In this document: positions 1 through 5,324 of the stretch, piece by piece
How positions within the stretch are numbered: the stretch's first letter is position 1
How the letters are laid out: every line of letters starts with the position of its first letter
NCBI GenBank assembly: GCA_905204385.1
Contig: CAJKZL010000248.1
Location: 1 to 5,502 of the forward strand
Direction: 5' to 3'
Length of the DNA: 5,502 nucleotides
Source of the DNA: an uncultured Odoribacter sp.
Lineage (GTDB): Bacteria; Bacteroidota; Bacteroidia; Bacteroidales; Marinifilaceae
The notes under the pieces: generated by a model
The model's input: the letters and a program-made list of their open reading frames with translations, nothing else
What the model was told of the DNA's origin: nothing
Databases searched by the model: none
Made by a program: the position numbers and the translations under genes

Positions 1-2
1 GG

Positions 3-269
3 AATTTTTCCGAAAACTACCGGAAGTATTTTCACACGGAGCCGGGAACATTGGTTTATAAGGCTTTCGATATGAGTCTTTATTTTATTGAATTGGCGGC
101 AAAATACCGTGATCGTACACTGGAGGCCCTGGAGTATGCAGACCTGAAGACGGGATCGTCCAGTTTCCGTTTCCGGAAAATGAGAAACGGGATGGGAAAG
201 GAAAATTTCGGGACTTTCATCGTCAATTATAACAAGCATTATCAGTTGAAGATCGAAAATTGGAAGTAG
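3..269 (+). CDS. C-terminal fragment of a probable LysM/periplasmic-binding-like protein (5' truncated)
   Basis: The reading frame is open from the left edge of the window to a TAG at 267-269, giving about 88 residues of the C-terminus of a longer protein. The internal ATG codons (for example at 72) are unlikely to be real starts, because coding-like sequence continues upstream of them to the edge. The fragment has a Y-K-A-F-D-M-S-L-Y-F segment, then a K-T-G-S-S-S-F-R-F-R stretch, then G-K-E-N-F-G-T-F-I-V-N-Y and a terminal Y-Q-L-K-I-E-N-W-K. This order (helix carrying GYD/FD-like residues, F-x-F-x-R, then G-x-x-N and a final beta strand) recalls the C-terminal lobe of the type I periplasmic-binding-like domain in Bacteroidota LysM-containing proteins. 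That assignment is from memory of the family and is moderate at best. There are 76 nt to the next gene, which probably has its own promoter, so the two need not share a transcript. Confidence 0.5.
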   Translation, partial: NFSENYRKYFHTEPGTLVYKAFDMSLYFIELAAKYRDRTLEALEYADLKTGSSSFRFRKMRNGMGKENFGTFIVNYNKHYQLKIENWK

Positions 270-292
270 TCGTAAAGAGGAAGATATTTTTG
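260..292 (+). promoter_or_regulatory. Candidate Bacteroidota-type promoter for the thioredoxin gene
   Basis: TATTTTTG at 285-292 matches the Bacteroidota -7 consensus TAnnTTTG exactly. A TTG at 260-262 could serve as a weak -33 element, although the gap of 22 nt is slightly long. The implied transcription start is near 299, leaving an A/T-rich leader of about 45 nt before the ATG at 346. A GAAGGA sequence at 338-343 resembles a ribosome binding site but sits unusually close to the start codon. Confidence 0.45.
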
Positions 293-345
293 TAACTCAG
301 AACCTGATTTCCAGTATAATTCATTAATTATAAAAATGAAGGATT

Positions 346-648
346 ATGGAAAAATTTGAAGAGTTGATACAAGGCACTACTCCGGTATTGGTGGATTATT
401 TCGCCACTTGGTGCGGTCCCTGCAAAATGATGCATCCGGTTTTGGAGGAGTTGAAAAAGCAGTTGGGGGAAAAAATAAAGATCATCAAGATCGACATCGA
501 TACTCCTCCGAATCGTCCGAATGTAGCGAAATACGGCATCCAATCGGTTCCGACGCTGATTTTGTTTAAAGAAGGAAAATTGCTTTGGAGGCAAAGCGGG
601 GCGATGCAGACGCAGCAATTGCGAAGCATCGTTGAAAAATATTTGTAG
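346..648 (+). CDS. Thioredoxin, CGPC type, cytoplasmic (100 aa)
   Basis: This encodes a small single-domain thioredoxin, a dithiol-disulfide oxidoreductase that reduces cytoplasmic protein disulfides using electrons normally supplied by thioredoxin reductase. The classic active site W-C-G-P-C-K has its cysteines at residues 23 and 26, preceded by V-D-Y-F-A-T. The cis-proline loop S-V-P-T is at 67-70 (P69) and is followed by the L-I-L-F-K-E-G strand and turn. The length of 100 aa is slightly shorter than the usual 105-109. There is no signal peptide or lipobox, so it should act in the cytoplasm. It starts at the ATG preceded by GAAGGA. It is a stand-alone gene with its own candidate promoter and a terminator 74 nt past its stop, convergent with the DUF4396 gene. 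Its N-terminus (M-E-K-F-E-E-L-I-Q-G) closely resembles that of the second thioredoxin-like gene at 5325, so the two are likely paralogues. The thioredoxin call is firm; I leave the symbol blank because several trx paralogues are usual in this group. Confidence 0.93.
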   Translation: MEKFEELIQGTTPVLVDYFATWCGPCKMMHPVLEELKKQLGEKIKIIKIDIDTPPNRPNVAKYGIQSVPTLILFKEGKLLWRQSGAMQTQQLRSIVEKYL

Positions 649-721
649 AGTCTGCCTTATTGCGGGTTGCACTTTTTCCCAGAGGACCGGGGGCACCGAC
701 TGTGGACCGGGAGACCTGAAG

Positions 722-756
722 AGGGATATATGCCTGAGGCTTACATCCCTTTTTTT
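722..756 (+). terminator. Rho-independent terminator of the thioredoxin gene
   Basis: AGGGAT (722-727) pairs with ATCCCT (745-750). The inner part is GCC-TGA-GGC (732-740), joined to the outer stem by two A-T pairs with flanking mismatches. On the + strand the hairpin runs into a T tract (750-756), the expected layout of an intrinsic terminator. The 3' arm and the T tract lie over the last codons and stop of the convergent DUF4396 gene. On the - strand the hairpin is not followed by a T run, so it appears to be directional. Confidence 0.75.
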
Positions 757-1520
757 ATGCCCATACGGATTAAGATCCGGTTGGCGGGATAGGAGGCAAG
801 AAAACCGAAAAACATGGCGATCTGCATCATAAACCAAAATTCCCAACTGTTGTGCATCATCGGTCGTCGGGGAAACAGCACGAACATGACGATAGCCATC
901 CAGCCATACATGCCGGCTTGCCAGGCGGTGAGGGAAAAGAAATCGATTTTAAAAGCTTTGCCGACGGTTTGCAGCCGGGAGAGCTGCGGTTCCATGGGGC
1001 GTATGGCGGCATACTGAAAGTAAATGCCCAGTACGAGAGCCAGGATATAGTCGAGAACCCACTGCCCGGCCAGCAGGCTGCTGCCGATGGCTATGGGGAC
1101 GAAGGCGGTGAAAGTTTCCCCGATGAGGTCGGCCAGGGTACATCCTGCCCCGCAGTGCAGGGTGGAAAGGATGATGCTTTGCCAGCGCGGGCCGGTGGAC
1201 ATCGGCATAGAAGCGGAAGACATGTCCATTGCCCGATGATCCATTAGCATGTCCTTATGGTCCGGTTGCTCCGAAAGGGTGGCCTGATGTTCTATGGCTT
1301 TGTGGGGCATTGTCCGGTGATTCATTTTTGCAGATCTTCCTAGTTTCCGGTAAACGAGCAAACCGACCCAGCTAGCCCATAGTCCGGTCAGAGGCCATAC
1401 CACTTCCATGATTCTCATGGGTTGCCGCCGGTTGGGAAAGATATCCAGGAGGATGAGGAGGAAGCAGGCAAATCCCGAAAGAATGAAAAATGCGGAGAGA
1501 AGGTGAAAAAAGTTATCCAT
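741..1520 (-). CDS. DUF4396-type membrane protein with His/Met-rich linker
   Basis: This is a 259-residue polytopic membrane protein. Hydrophobic segments are seen at about residues 4-26, 38-57, 134-150, 153-173, 201-218 and 228-245. The second half carries S-T-L-H-C-G-A-G-C-T-L-A-D (119-131, with C123 and C127), which I recognise as the signature of the DUF4396 family, whose function is unknown. Between the N-terminal pair of helices and this domain lies a soluble linker (about 65-108) unusually rich in His and Met: H68, H73, H78, H88 and H95, plus M66, M71, M91, M93, M98, M100, M105 and M107. Such a composition suggests soft-metal binding, for example Cu(I) or Ag(I), but this is inference. 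The ATG at 1518-1520 is chosen because the hydrophobic segment begins directly after it; no clear Shine-Dalgarno sequence is present. The gene is divergent from the lipoprotein operon and convergent with the thioredoxin gene, so it is probably transcribed alone. Confidence 0.85.
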   Translation of the reverse strand: MDNFFHLLSAFFILSGFACFLLILLDIFPNRRQPMRIMEVVWPLTGLWASWVGLLVYRKLGRSAKMNHRTMPHKAIEHQATLSEQPDHKDMLMDHRAMDMSSASMPMSTGPRWQSIILSTLHCGAGCTLADLIGETFTAFVPIAIGSSLLAGQWVLDYILALVLGIYFQYAAIRPMEPQLSRLQTVGKAFKIDFFSLTAWQAGMYGWMAIVMFVLFPRRPMMHNSWEFWFMMQIAMFFGFLASYPANRILIRMGIKKGM

Positions 1521-1628
1521 AAGCTTCAGATTTTGATCCTTGTACGATTTTTTCCCGATAGGGTTAGGAGAAGAATGAAACCTTTTGGAAAGTTCGGATG
1601 TATACTTCTACAATCAAACCTGTAAGCT
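1521..1628. other. Divergent intergenic region between the DUF4396 gene and the lipoprotein operon
   Basis: These 108 bp must hold the start signals of both the - strand membrane-protein gene and the + strand lipoprotein operon, unless a promoter lies inside a gene. I found no exact TAnnTTTG box on either strand. The nearest on the - strand is CAGGTTTG (1615-1622 read in reverse), with one mismatch and no matching -33 element. On the + strand there is only a weak TATACTTC at 1600. No inverted repeat stands out as an operator. Confidence 0.4.
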
Positions 1629-2609
1629 ATGAGAAAATTATTTTTTGGAGGATTGCTTTTATTCCTGTTTGCGGCTTGTCATGATGATGAAAGCTATAAA
1701 CAAAATGTACCCGAGAATCTGGAGCCTGCGGATATCCAGTTGATCGTTACCGGAAGGGTGGGGTCGGTAGTGGGAGATTCGCTGACCCAGTATATCGGTG
1801 CCTTGAATTTGCTGCTTTTCCGGGAGGATGGCGATGGCAATTATGTATTGTACGATCAGAAAGTTTTGAATGAAGCGGAATTACGCAGTCTGGAGGATGT
1901 GGGCAGAACCACTGAACCGGGTTTTACCATTTACAAGGAGATTGCTTTTGATTCGGTTCCGATCTCGAATTACCGAATTGTAGGCTTGGGAAATGTTTTA
2001 AATGCGAATGGAAACAGTAATCCGGTTGTTTCCTTGAGGGGTGCCGTTGCGGGAACTCCGATAAGGGATGTCTTGGTGAATGTGTTGAACGGGTCCGAAT
2101 CGCCTCGTTTGTTCTGGGGAATGACGGAGGTCATACAGGCCGGCGGACAGACGGAGGCCTTACCGGTTTTGCGGCTATACCGGAAAGTGTCCATGTTTGC
2201 GCTCACTCTGATGGAAGTGCCGGATGTGGTCGATCGAATTGCCATGGACTTTACGGATACTTACGGCGCTTTCAATACTTACGGGGAGTTTTCCTCAAGT
2301 GCTGTGAACGAGGTACAGACTTCTCGTCCCTATCAGCAACAGCCGGGCGACAGCGTTACGCTCAGCTATGTTATGTTGCCGACGGTGAGCGGGGACAGTA
2401 CGGCCATACAGGCGACGTTTTATTTGACAGACGGCGATAAGCAAGTGATTTCTCTACCCAAATATGTCTTGAAACCCAATACCATCACTAAAGTGAGGGC
2501 ATCCATCGATACCGATCAACCGGGAAATGTCTGGAAAGTGGACATCAATTCGCTGATTACGGTGAATGTCGAATGGAATGTTGACGAGGAACCTCCGATT
2601 ACTATCTGA
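1629..2609 (+). CDS. FimB/Mfa2-like fimbrial accessory lipoprotein 1
   Basis: This is a 326-residue predicted lipoprotein and the first gene of the operon. The signal peptide is M-R-K followed by a hydrophobic stretch and the lipobox F-A-A-C (C17). The residues just after the cysteine are H-D-D-E, an acidic patch like the lipoprotein export signal that sends Bacteroidota lipoproteins to the cell surface. The mature part is beta-rich. An N-terminal domain (about 33-150) contains L-N-L-L-L-F-R and ends with N-Y-R-I-V-G-L-G-N (114-122). A block G-S-E-S-P-R-L-F-W-G (155-164) follows, and then a second domain with L-Y-R-K-V near 183-187. The C-terminus has V-N-V-E-W. The Y-R-I/V-x-x-x-G-N motif, the two-domain layout and the length fit the FimB/Mfa2 family of fimbrial anchor or accessory subunits. 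The family call is moderate because sequence divergence is high. Apart from C17 it has no cysteine. A 49-nt gap containing a hairpin separates it from the next gene. Confidence 0.65.
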   Translation: MRKLFFGGLLLFLFAACHDDESYKQNVPENLEPADIQLIVTGRVGSVVGDSLTQYIGALNLLLFREDGDGNYVLYDQKVLNEAELRSLEDVGRTTEPGFTIYKEIAFDSVPISNYRIVGLGNVLNANGNSNPVVSLRGAVAGTPIRDVLVNVLNGSESPRLFWGMTEVIQAGGQTEALPVLRLYRKVSMFALTLMEVPDVVDRIAMDFTDTYGAFNTYGEFSSSAVNEVQTSRPYQQQPGDSVTLSYVMLPTVSGDSTAIQATFYLTDGDKQVISLPKYVLKPNTITKVRASIDTDQPGNVWKVDINSLITVNVEWNVDEEPPITI

Positions 2610-2621
2610 TCGTGGTCCGGT

Positions 2622-2645
2622 CCGGGAGTGAGGAGGCCTCCCTGG
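2622..2645 (+). promoter_or_regulatory. Intercistronic mRNA hairpin with an SD-like loop
   Basis: CCGGGAG (2622-2628) can pair with CTCCC-T-GG (2638-2645, one bulged T). The 9-nt loop carries GAGGAGG, a strong anti-SD complement. There is no T run, so it is not an intrinsic terminator. It lies between lipoprotein genes 1 and 2. The SD-like loop ends 10 nt before a TTG at 2647 and 22 nt before the first in-frame ATG at 2659, so it may influence which start is used or how strongly gene 2 is translated. The role is inferred from pairing alone. Confidence 0.35.
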
Positions 2646-2658
2646 ATTGAACACTGTA

Positions 2659-3534
2659 ATGGAAATGGATACGCAACTATTATACCGGGGTATAGCCGGG
2701 AGTATGCTGGGTCTTTTGTTGTGGGCCGGATGTGGCAGTCCGGTTGCACAGTCGGAAGACGGAGAATACTCCCGGGATAACCAGGAATTGCTCGTAAGGA
2801 TGACCATTGAAAGTTATATCGACAGCGCTTTGTTTTTCTTTTTCCGGACGGTAGACGGCCGGGATAGTTTGTTTTACCGGCAATATGTTTATGACGTCAC
2901 CTATGCGAAGCCCAAGGATTTTTATTTTCATATCCCTGCCGGGCTCTACAGGGTGTATGTCTGGGGAAATCTGCCTGTCGATCACTATACGGCACGGCCG
3001 CCTTATGCCCCGGAGGATATCTTTATCGATTATTCCCGGGGTGAGGAGCCTCCGGGCTTATATCTGGGTGCGTCGACCCTCGATGTGGGAGTGGATACGC
3101 TCAATTTTTCCGGTCTGATGATTATGACCTCCTCGGTCAGCCTCGACATCGGAAAGATTCCCGAAGGGGTGAAGCAAATCCGGGCGAGCTTGTCGAATAA
3201 TGTTGCGGGGGTGTATGTCAACGGAGAGTACAGCAAGAAAAGGACCGACCCGCCTTTGGCCAAAACCTTGAGCAATCTTAGTGCGGATAGTTCGTATCGG
3301 ATGCATTTTTTTTGTTTTCCCGGGGTCTGGGACACCTCGATCGAGAAGAGCGTGCTGAGTGTAGTTTGCTATGATGAGTCGGGTTGGATATTATACAGCG
3401 GTTCGTCCGCCCCTTTCGAGGCGCGGCCGGGAATGAATTATAACATTGGATGCAGTTTCGGAAAGTCAGCTCCGGCTTCCTGCAAGATCTTCGGACCGAA
3501 GAATACGGTTTATTTAGAAAAAAGGGGGTTATGA
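2659..3534 (+). CDS. FimB/Mfa2-like fimbrial accessory lipoprotein 2
   Basis: This is a predicted lipoprotein of 291 residues counted from the ATG at 2659. The lipobox is L-W-A-G-C (C25) after a short hydrophobic core. The start is uncertain: an ATG two codons later (2665) gives a more compact signal peptide, while a TTG at 2647 has the best-placed SD (GGAGG, 10 nt upstream). The N-terminal domain holds S-A-L-F-F-F-F-R and D-G-R-D-S-L-F-Y-R-Q-Y-V, then G-L-Y-R-V-Y-V-W-G-N (95-104), the most family-like motif in the operon. Next comes G-E-E-P-P-G-L-Y-L-G (128-137), then the second domain. Unlike genes 1 and 3 it has four cysteines beyond the lipidated one (C219, C237, C265, C275), all in the second domain, so disulfides are possible. 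The 3' end overlaps gene 3 by ATGA. It is probably a surface-fimbria accessory or anchor protein; the exact role is unknown. Confidence 0.65.
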   Translation: MEMDTQLLYRGIAGSMLGLLLWAGCGSPVAQSEDGEYSRDNQELLVRMTIESYIDSALFFFFRTVDGRDSLFYRQYVYDVTYAKPKDFYFHIPAGLYRVYVWGNLPVDHYTARPPYAPEDIFIDYSRGEEPPGLYLGASTLDVGVDTLNFSGLMIMTSSVSLDIGKIPEGVKQIRASLSNNVAGVYVNGEYSKKRTDPPLAKTLSNLSADSSYRMHFFCFPGVWDTSIEKSVLSVVCYDESGWILYSGSSAPFEARPGMNYNIGCSFGKSAPASCKIFGPKNTVYLEKRGL

Positions 3535-4451
3535 GATATGTTTGGCTGTTGTTCGGATGGATGGTTTGGACAGGGTGTTCGCAAAAAAACATCGAGATGC
3601 CTGAGGAAGGCCGGTTCAGCCTGCAACTGGCGACGGCAGAGGCCAGCCGCTTCGAGGATTACATTCATTCGCTGAATGTCTATGCTTTCCGGAAGACTGC
3701 GGAGGAAACCTTTGTTTATGCTGCTACACTGGCTGAATTGGAGGCGGCGGATATCGCTGCTTTGGCCGATGGATCGGAGCTGGGAAATTCCAAGATATTG
3801 CCGATTGATCTGGCAGTCGGTACTTATGCCGTTTATGCCGTAGGAAATGCTGCCGGCTTTCTCCGGGGCAGTCTGACGGAGGACCTCACGAGGCCGGAGG
3901 ACTTGTTTATTTACGGCCCGGAGAATGGGGAGGACAGTATCTATTTTTTAGGACATACGGTGGCACAGATGGTGACCGAATTTATGTCGCCCGTGTCCAT
4001 CGAGTTGAATAGGGCAGTCAGTAAACTCGTATTGGTTTTGTATGGAGTGCCCGGACAGGTGAAAACGGTGGATATGACGCTGGGGAATCTGGCTCAAGGG
4101 ATAAATCTGGCGGGAGGGCTGACGCCGGAAAGCAAGACGATCACCCGAAGTTATCCGGTAAAACCGTTGAATGGGGCGGAGAAAGATACTCTTTCGGGAG
4201 CGGTTGTCACCTTGCCTTCCCTGGGGAAGGGGGCGACGATGCGGTTAAGCTTTTATGCAGAGGACGGGGAGGAGGTAAGCAAGGAGATGCCGCTGCAGAC
4301 CTTGCTGCCGGATAAGTATGTGAGGGTTTCGGGGCATATCGATGATAAACCGGGGGCTTTATTGAGTTTTGAGGTGAAGTTTCGGTTGATCATGTACGAT
4401 TATTGGCTGGACAGGGATTTGCCGGATTTTGTTTTAGAAAGTAAGGAATGA
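3531..4451 (+). CDS. FimB/Mfa2-like fimbrial accessory lipoprotein 3
   Basis: This is a 306-residue predicted lipoprotein. The frame stays open upstream to 3450, but the ATG at 3531 is clearly the start. It forms the ATGA overlap with the stop of gene 2, has an AGGGGG purine run just before it, and begins a compact signal peptide (M-R-Y-V-W-L-L-F-G-W-M-V-W-T-G-C) with the lipidated Cys at 16. The N-terminal domain includes S-L-N-V-Y-A-F-R (47-54) and ends with G-T-Y-A-V-Y-A-V-G-N (97-106). The bridging block G-E-D-S-I-Y-F-L-G is at 133-141, followed by E-L-N-R-A-V-S-K-L-V-L-V-L, a pattern typical of the start of the second FimB/Mfa2 domain. Near the end come an A-E-D-G-E-E-V strand turn (243-249) and L-L-P-D-K-Y-V-R-V-S-G-H-I. 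The only cysteine is the lipidated one. It is co-transcribed and probably translationally coupled with both neighbours. Confidence 0.7.
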   Translation: MRYVWLLFGWMVWTGCSQKNIEMPEEGRFSLQLATAEASRFEDYIHSLNVYAFRKTAEETFVYAATLAELEAADIAALADGSELGNSKILPIDLAVGTYAVYAVGNAAGFLRGSLTEDLTRPEDLFIYGPENGEDSIYFLGHTVAQMVTEFMSPVSIELNRAVSKLVLVLYGVPGQVKTVDMTLGNLAQGINLAGGLTPESKTITRSYPVKPLNGAEKDTLSGAVVTLPSLGKGATMRLSFYAEDGEEVSKEMPLQTLLPDKYVRVSGHIDDKPGALLSFEVKFRLIMYDYWLDRDLPDFVLESKE

Positions 4452-5314
4452 TGAAATATTTGCCGATAGTGTTGAGTATATGGTTTCTGACGTCGGGTTG
4501 CCTGAAAGAAAAGCCTGAAGGGGAGAATTGTAGCCGTCGGGTTTCCTTCGTCATGAAGGATGTGCCTTATGTGTATTCCGGAGAGGAAGCTGTGGGGTAC
4601 CGGCCTTATTATACCTTCGTAGAACAACTGGATTTGTATGTTGTGGCGGGACGGAAGCCGGTAAAGGCGGGAGAATACGGTTTTGATTTTTGCCGGGAAC
4701 ATCCCGTGATTACGGAACGTTTGGACCTCGATGCTTCGGAAGTTTTATTTGCAGCTAATGTATTCGATTCCAAAATGTTGCATTGGGATGACAGAGAAGG
4801 TGAGCTGCACGCCTATTTTTCGATTATAGACCATGAGGAGCCTCCGATGATACTGGCTGCTTCGGCGAAGGCCGGCGGAAAACGGGATAGTGTGGGGGTA
4901 GAATTGCGGCTGCTCGTTTCCCGTCTGGAGATCAAGCTGGTGAATCCTCCGGAGTGGGTAAGGGGGCTGGAGGTGACGGTCGACCGGATTTCGGAAACGG
5001 TTGCCGTGGATTATAGCTTAGGGGAGGCTACTTATATCAGGAAACAGTTGTTGTTCGATCGGCAGGGAACCGACGCTTATTTATATGGGGTGAATACTTT
5101 TCCCTCTTATCAGGACAATCCTGCGATAGTGAAGATCGATCTGCTCGGCGCTGAACCGGTGGCACCTATTTTGGTGGACGACGACCGTATGCATTTATGG
5201 CCGGGAATCATCACCCGGCTGGATCTGATTTTCGACGATAGGGGAAAAGTGGCGGTGGAAATTGAAGTAGAAGGAAAATGGGAGATTGTGGATGGAGGAA
5301 GTATAATTATATAA
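4448..5314 (+). CDS. FimB/Mfa2-like fimbrial accessory lipoprotein 4 (most divergent)
   Basis: This is a 288-residue predicted lipoprotein with signal peptide M-M-K-Y-L-P-I-V-L-S-I-W-F-L-T-S-G-C (C18). It begins in an ATGA overlap with gene 3. The second ATG (4451) is equally possible and is better spaced from the AAGGA at 4443-4447. The family motifs are weaker than in its neighbours: V-L-F-A-A-N (99-104) occupies the place of the Y-x-V-x-x-x-G-N motif, and H-E-E-P-P-M-I-L-A-A-S (129-139) matches the G-E-E-P-P-G-L-Y-L-G-A-S block of gene 2. An L-R-L-L-V-S-R-L-E-I-K-L strand begins the second domain. Two extra cysteines (C28, C82) lie in the N-terminal half. The C-terminus V-E-I-E-V-E-G-K-W-E-I-V has the strand-then-W ending seen in gene 1. 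It is probably a member of the same fimbrial accessory family with a specialised role, for example nearest the cell or at the tip, but this cannot be decided here. Confidence 0.6.
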   Translation: MMKYLPIVLSIWFLTSGCLKEKPEGENCSRRVSFVMKDVPYVYSGEEAVGYRPYYTFVEQLDLYVVAGRKPVKAGEYGFDFCREHPVITERLDLDASEVLFAANVFDSKMLHWDDREGELHAYFSIIDHEEPPMILAASAKAGGKRDSVGVELRLLVSRLEIKLVNPPEWVRGLEVTVDRISETVAVDYSLGEATYIRKQLLFDRQGTDAYLYGVNTFPSYQDNPAIVKIDLLGAEPVAPILVDDDRMHLWPGIITRLDLIFDDRGKVAVEIEVEGKWEIVDGGSIII

Positions 5315-5324
5315 TGGAATGAGT

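Noticed and set aside
684..711. Direct repeat GGACCGGG (684-691 and 704-711) downstream of the thioredoxin gene
   Set aside because: It is only 8 bp in two copies, with no palindrome or further copies in the gap, so it may be chance.
328..846. Long - strand reading frame of 172 codons opposite the thioredoxin gene
   Set aside because: It is a shadow of a firm thioredoxin gene, overlaps the DUF4396 3' end, and its translation is rich in Arg, Pro, Phe and His with no recognisable domain.
852..1247. + strand reading frame of 131 codons opposite the DUF4396 gene
   Set aside because: It is antisense to a clearly recognised membrane protein, and its Gly/His-rich translation is the complement of that gene's codons.
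1531..1566. Possible + strand promoter (TTTG at 1532, TAGGGTTA at 1559) for the lipoprotein operon
   Set aside because: The -7 element matches only part of TAnnTTTG and the spacing is too long, so it is not reported as a promoter.
2454..2807. - strand reading frame of 117 codons across the gene 1-gene 2 junction
   Set aside because: It overlaps two well-supported lipoprotein genes, and its product has no signal, domain or sensible composition.
3450..3530. Extended N-terminus for lipoprotein 3 beginning at 3450
   Set aside because: It would bury the signal peptide and lipobox inside the protein and overlap gene 2 by 85 nt. The ATG at 3531 gives a normal lipoprotein signal and an ATGA overlap.
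3517..3531. A6G5 tract at the end of gene 2 as a -1 frameshift site fusing genes 2 and 3
   Set aside because: Gene 3 is in the -1 frame, and the tract contains AAAAAAG. However, the zero-frame codons are GAA AAA AGG, which is out of phase for the canonical slippery heptamer, and a fusion would place a lipobox in mid-protein. SD-like use of the purine run is simpler.
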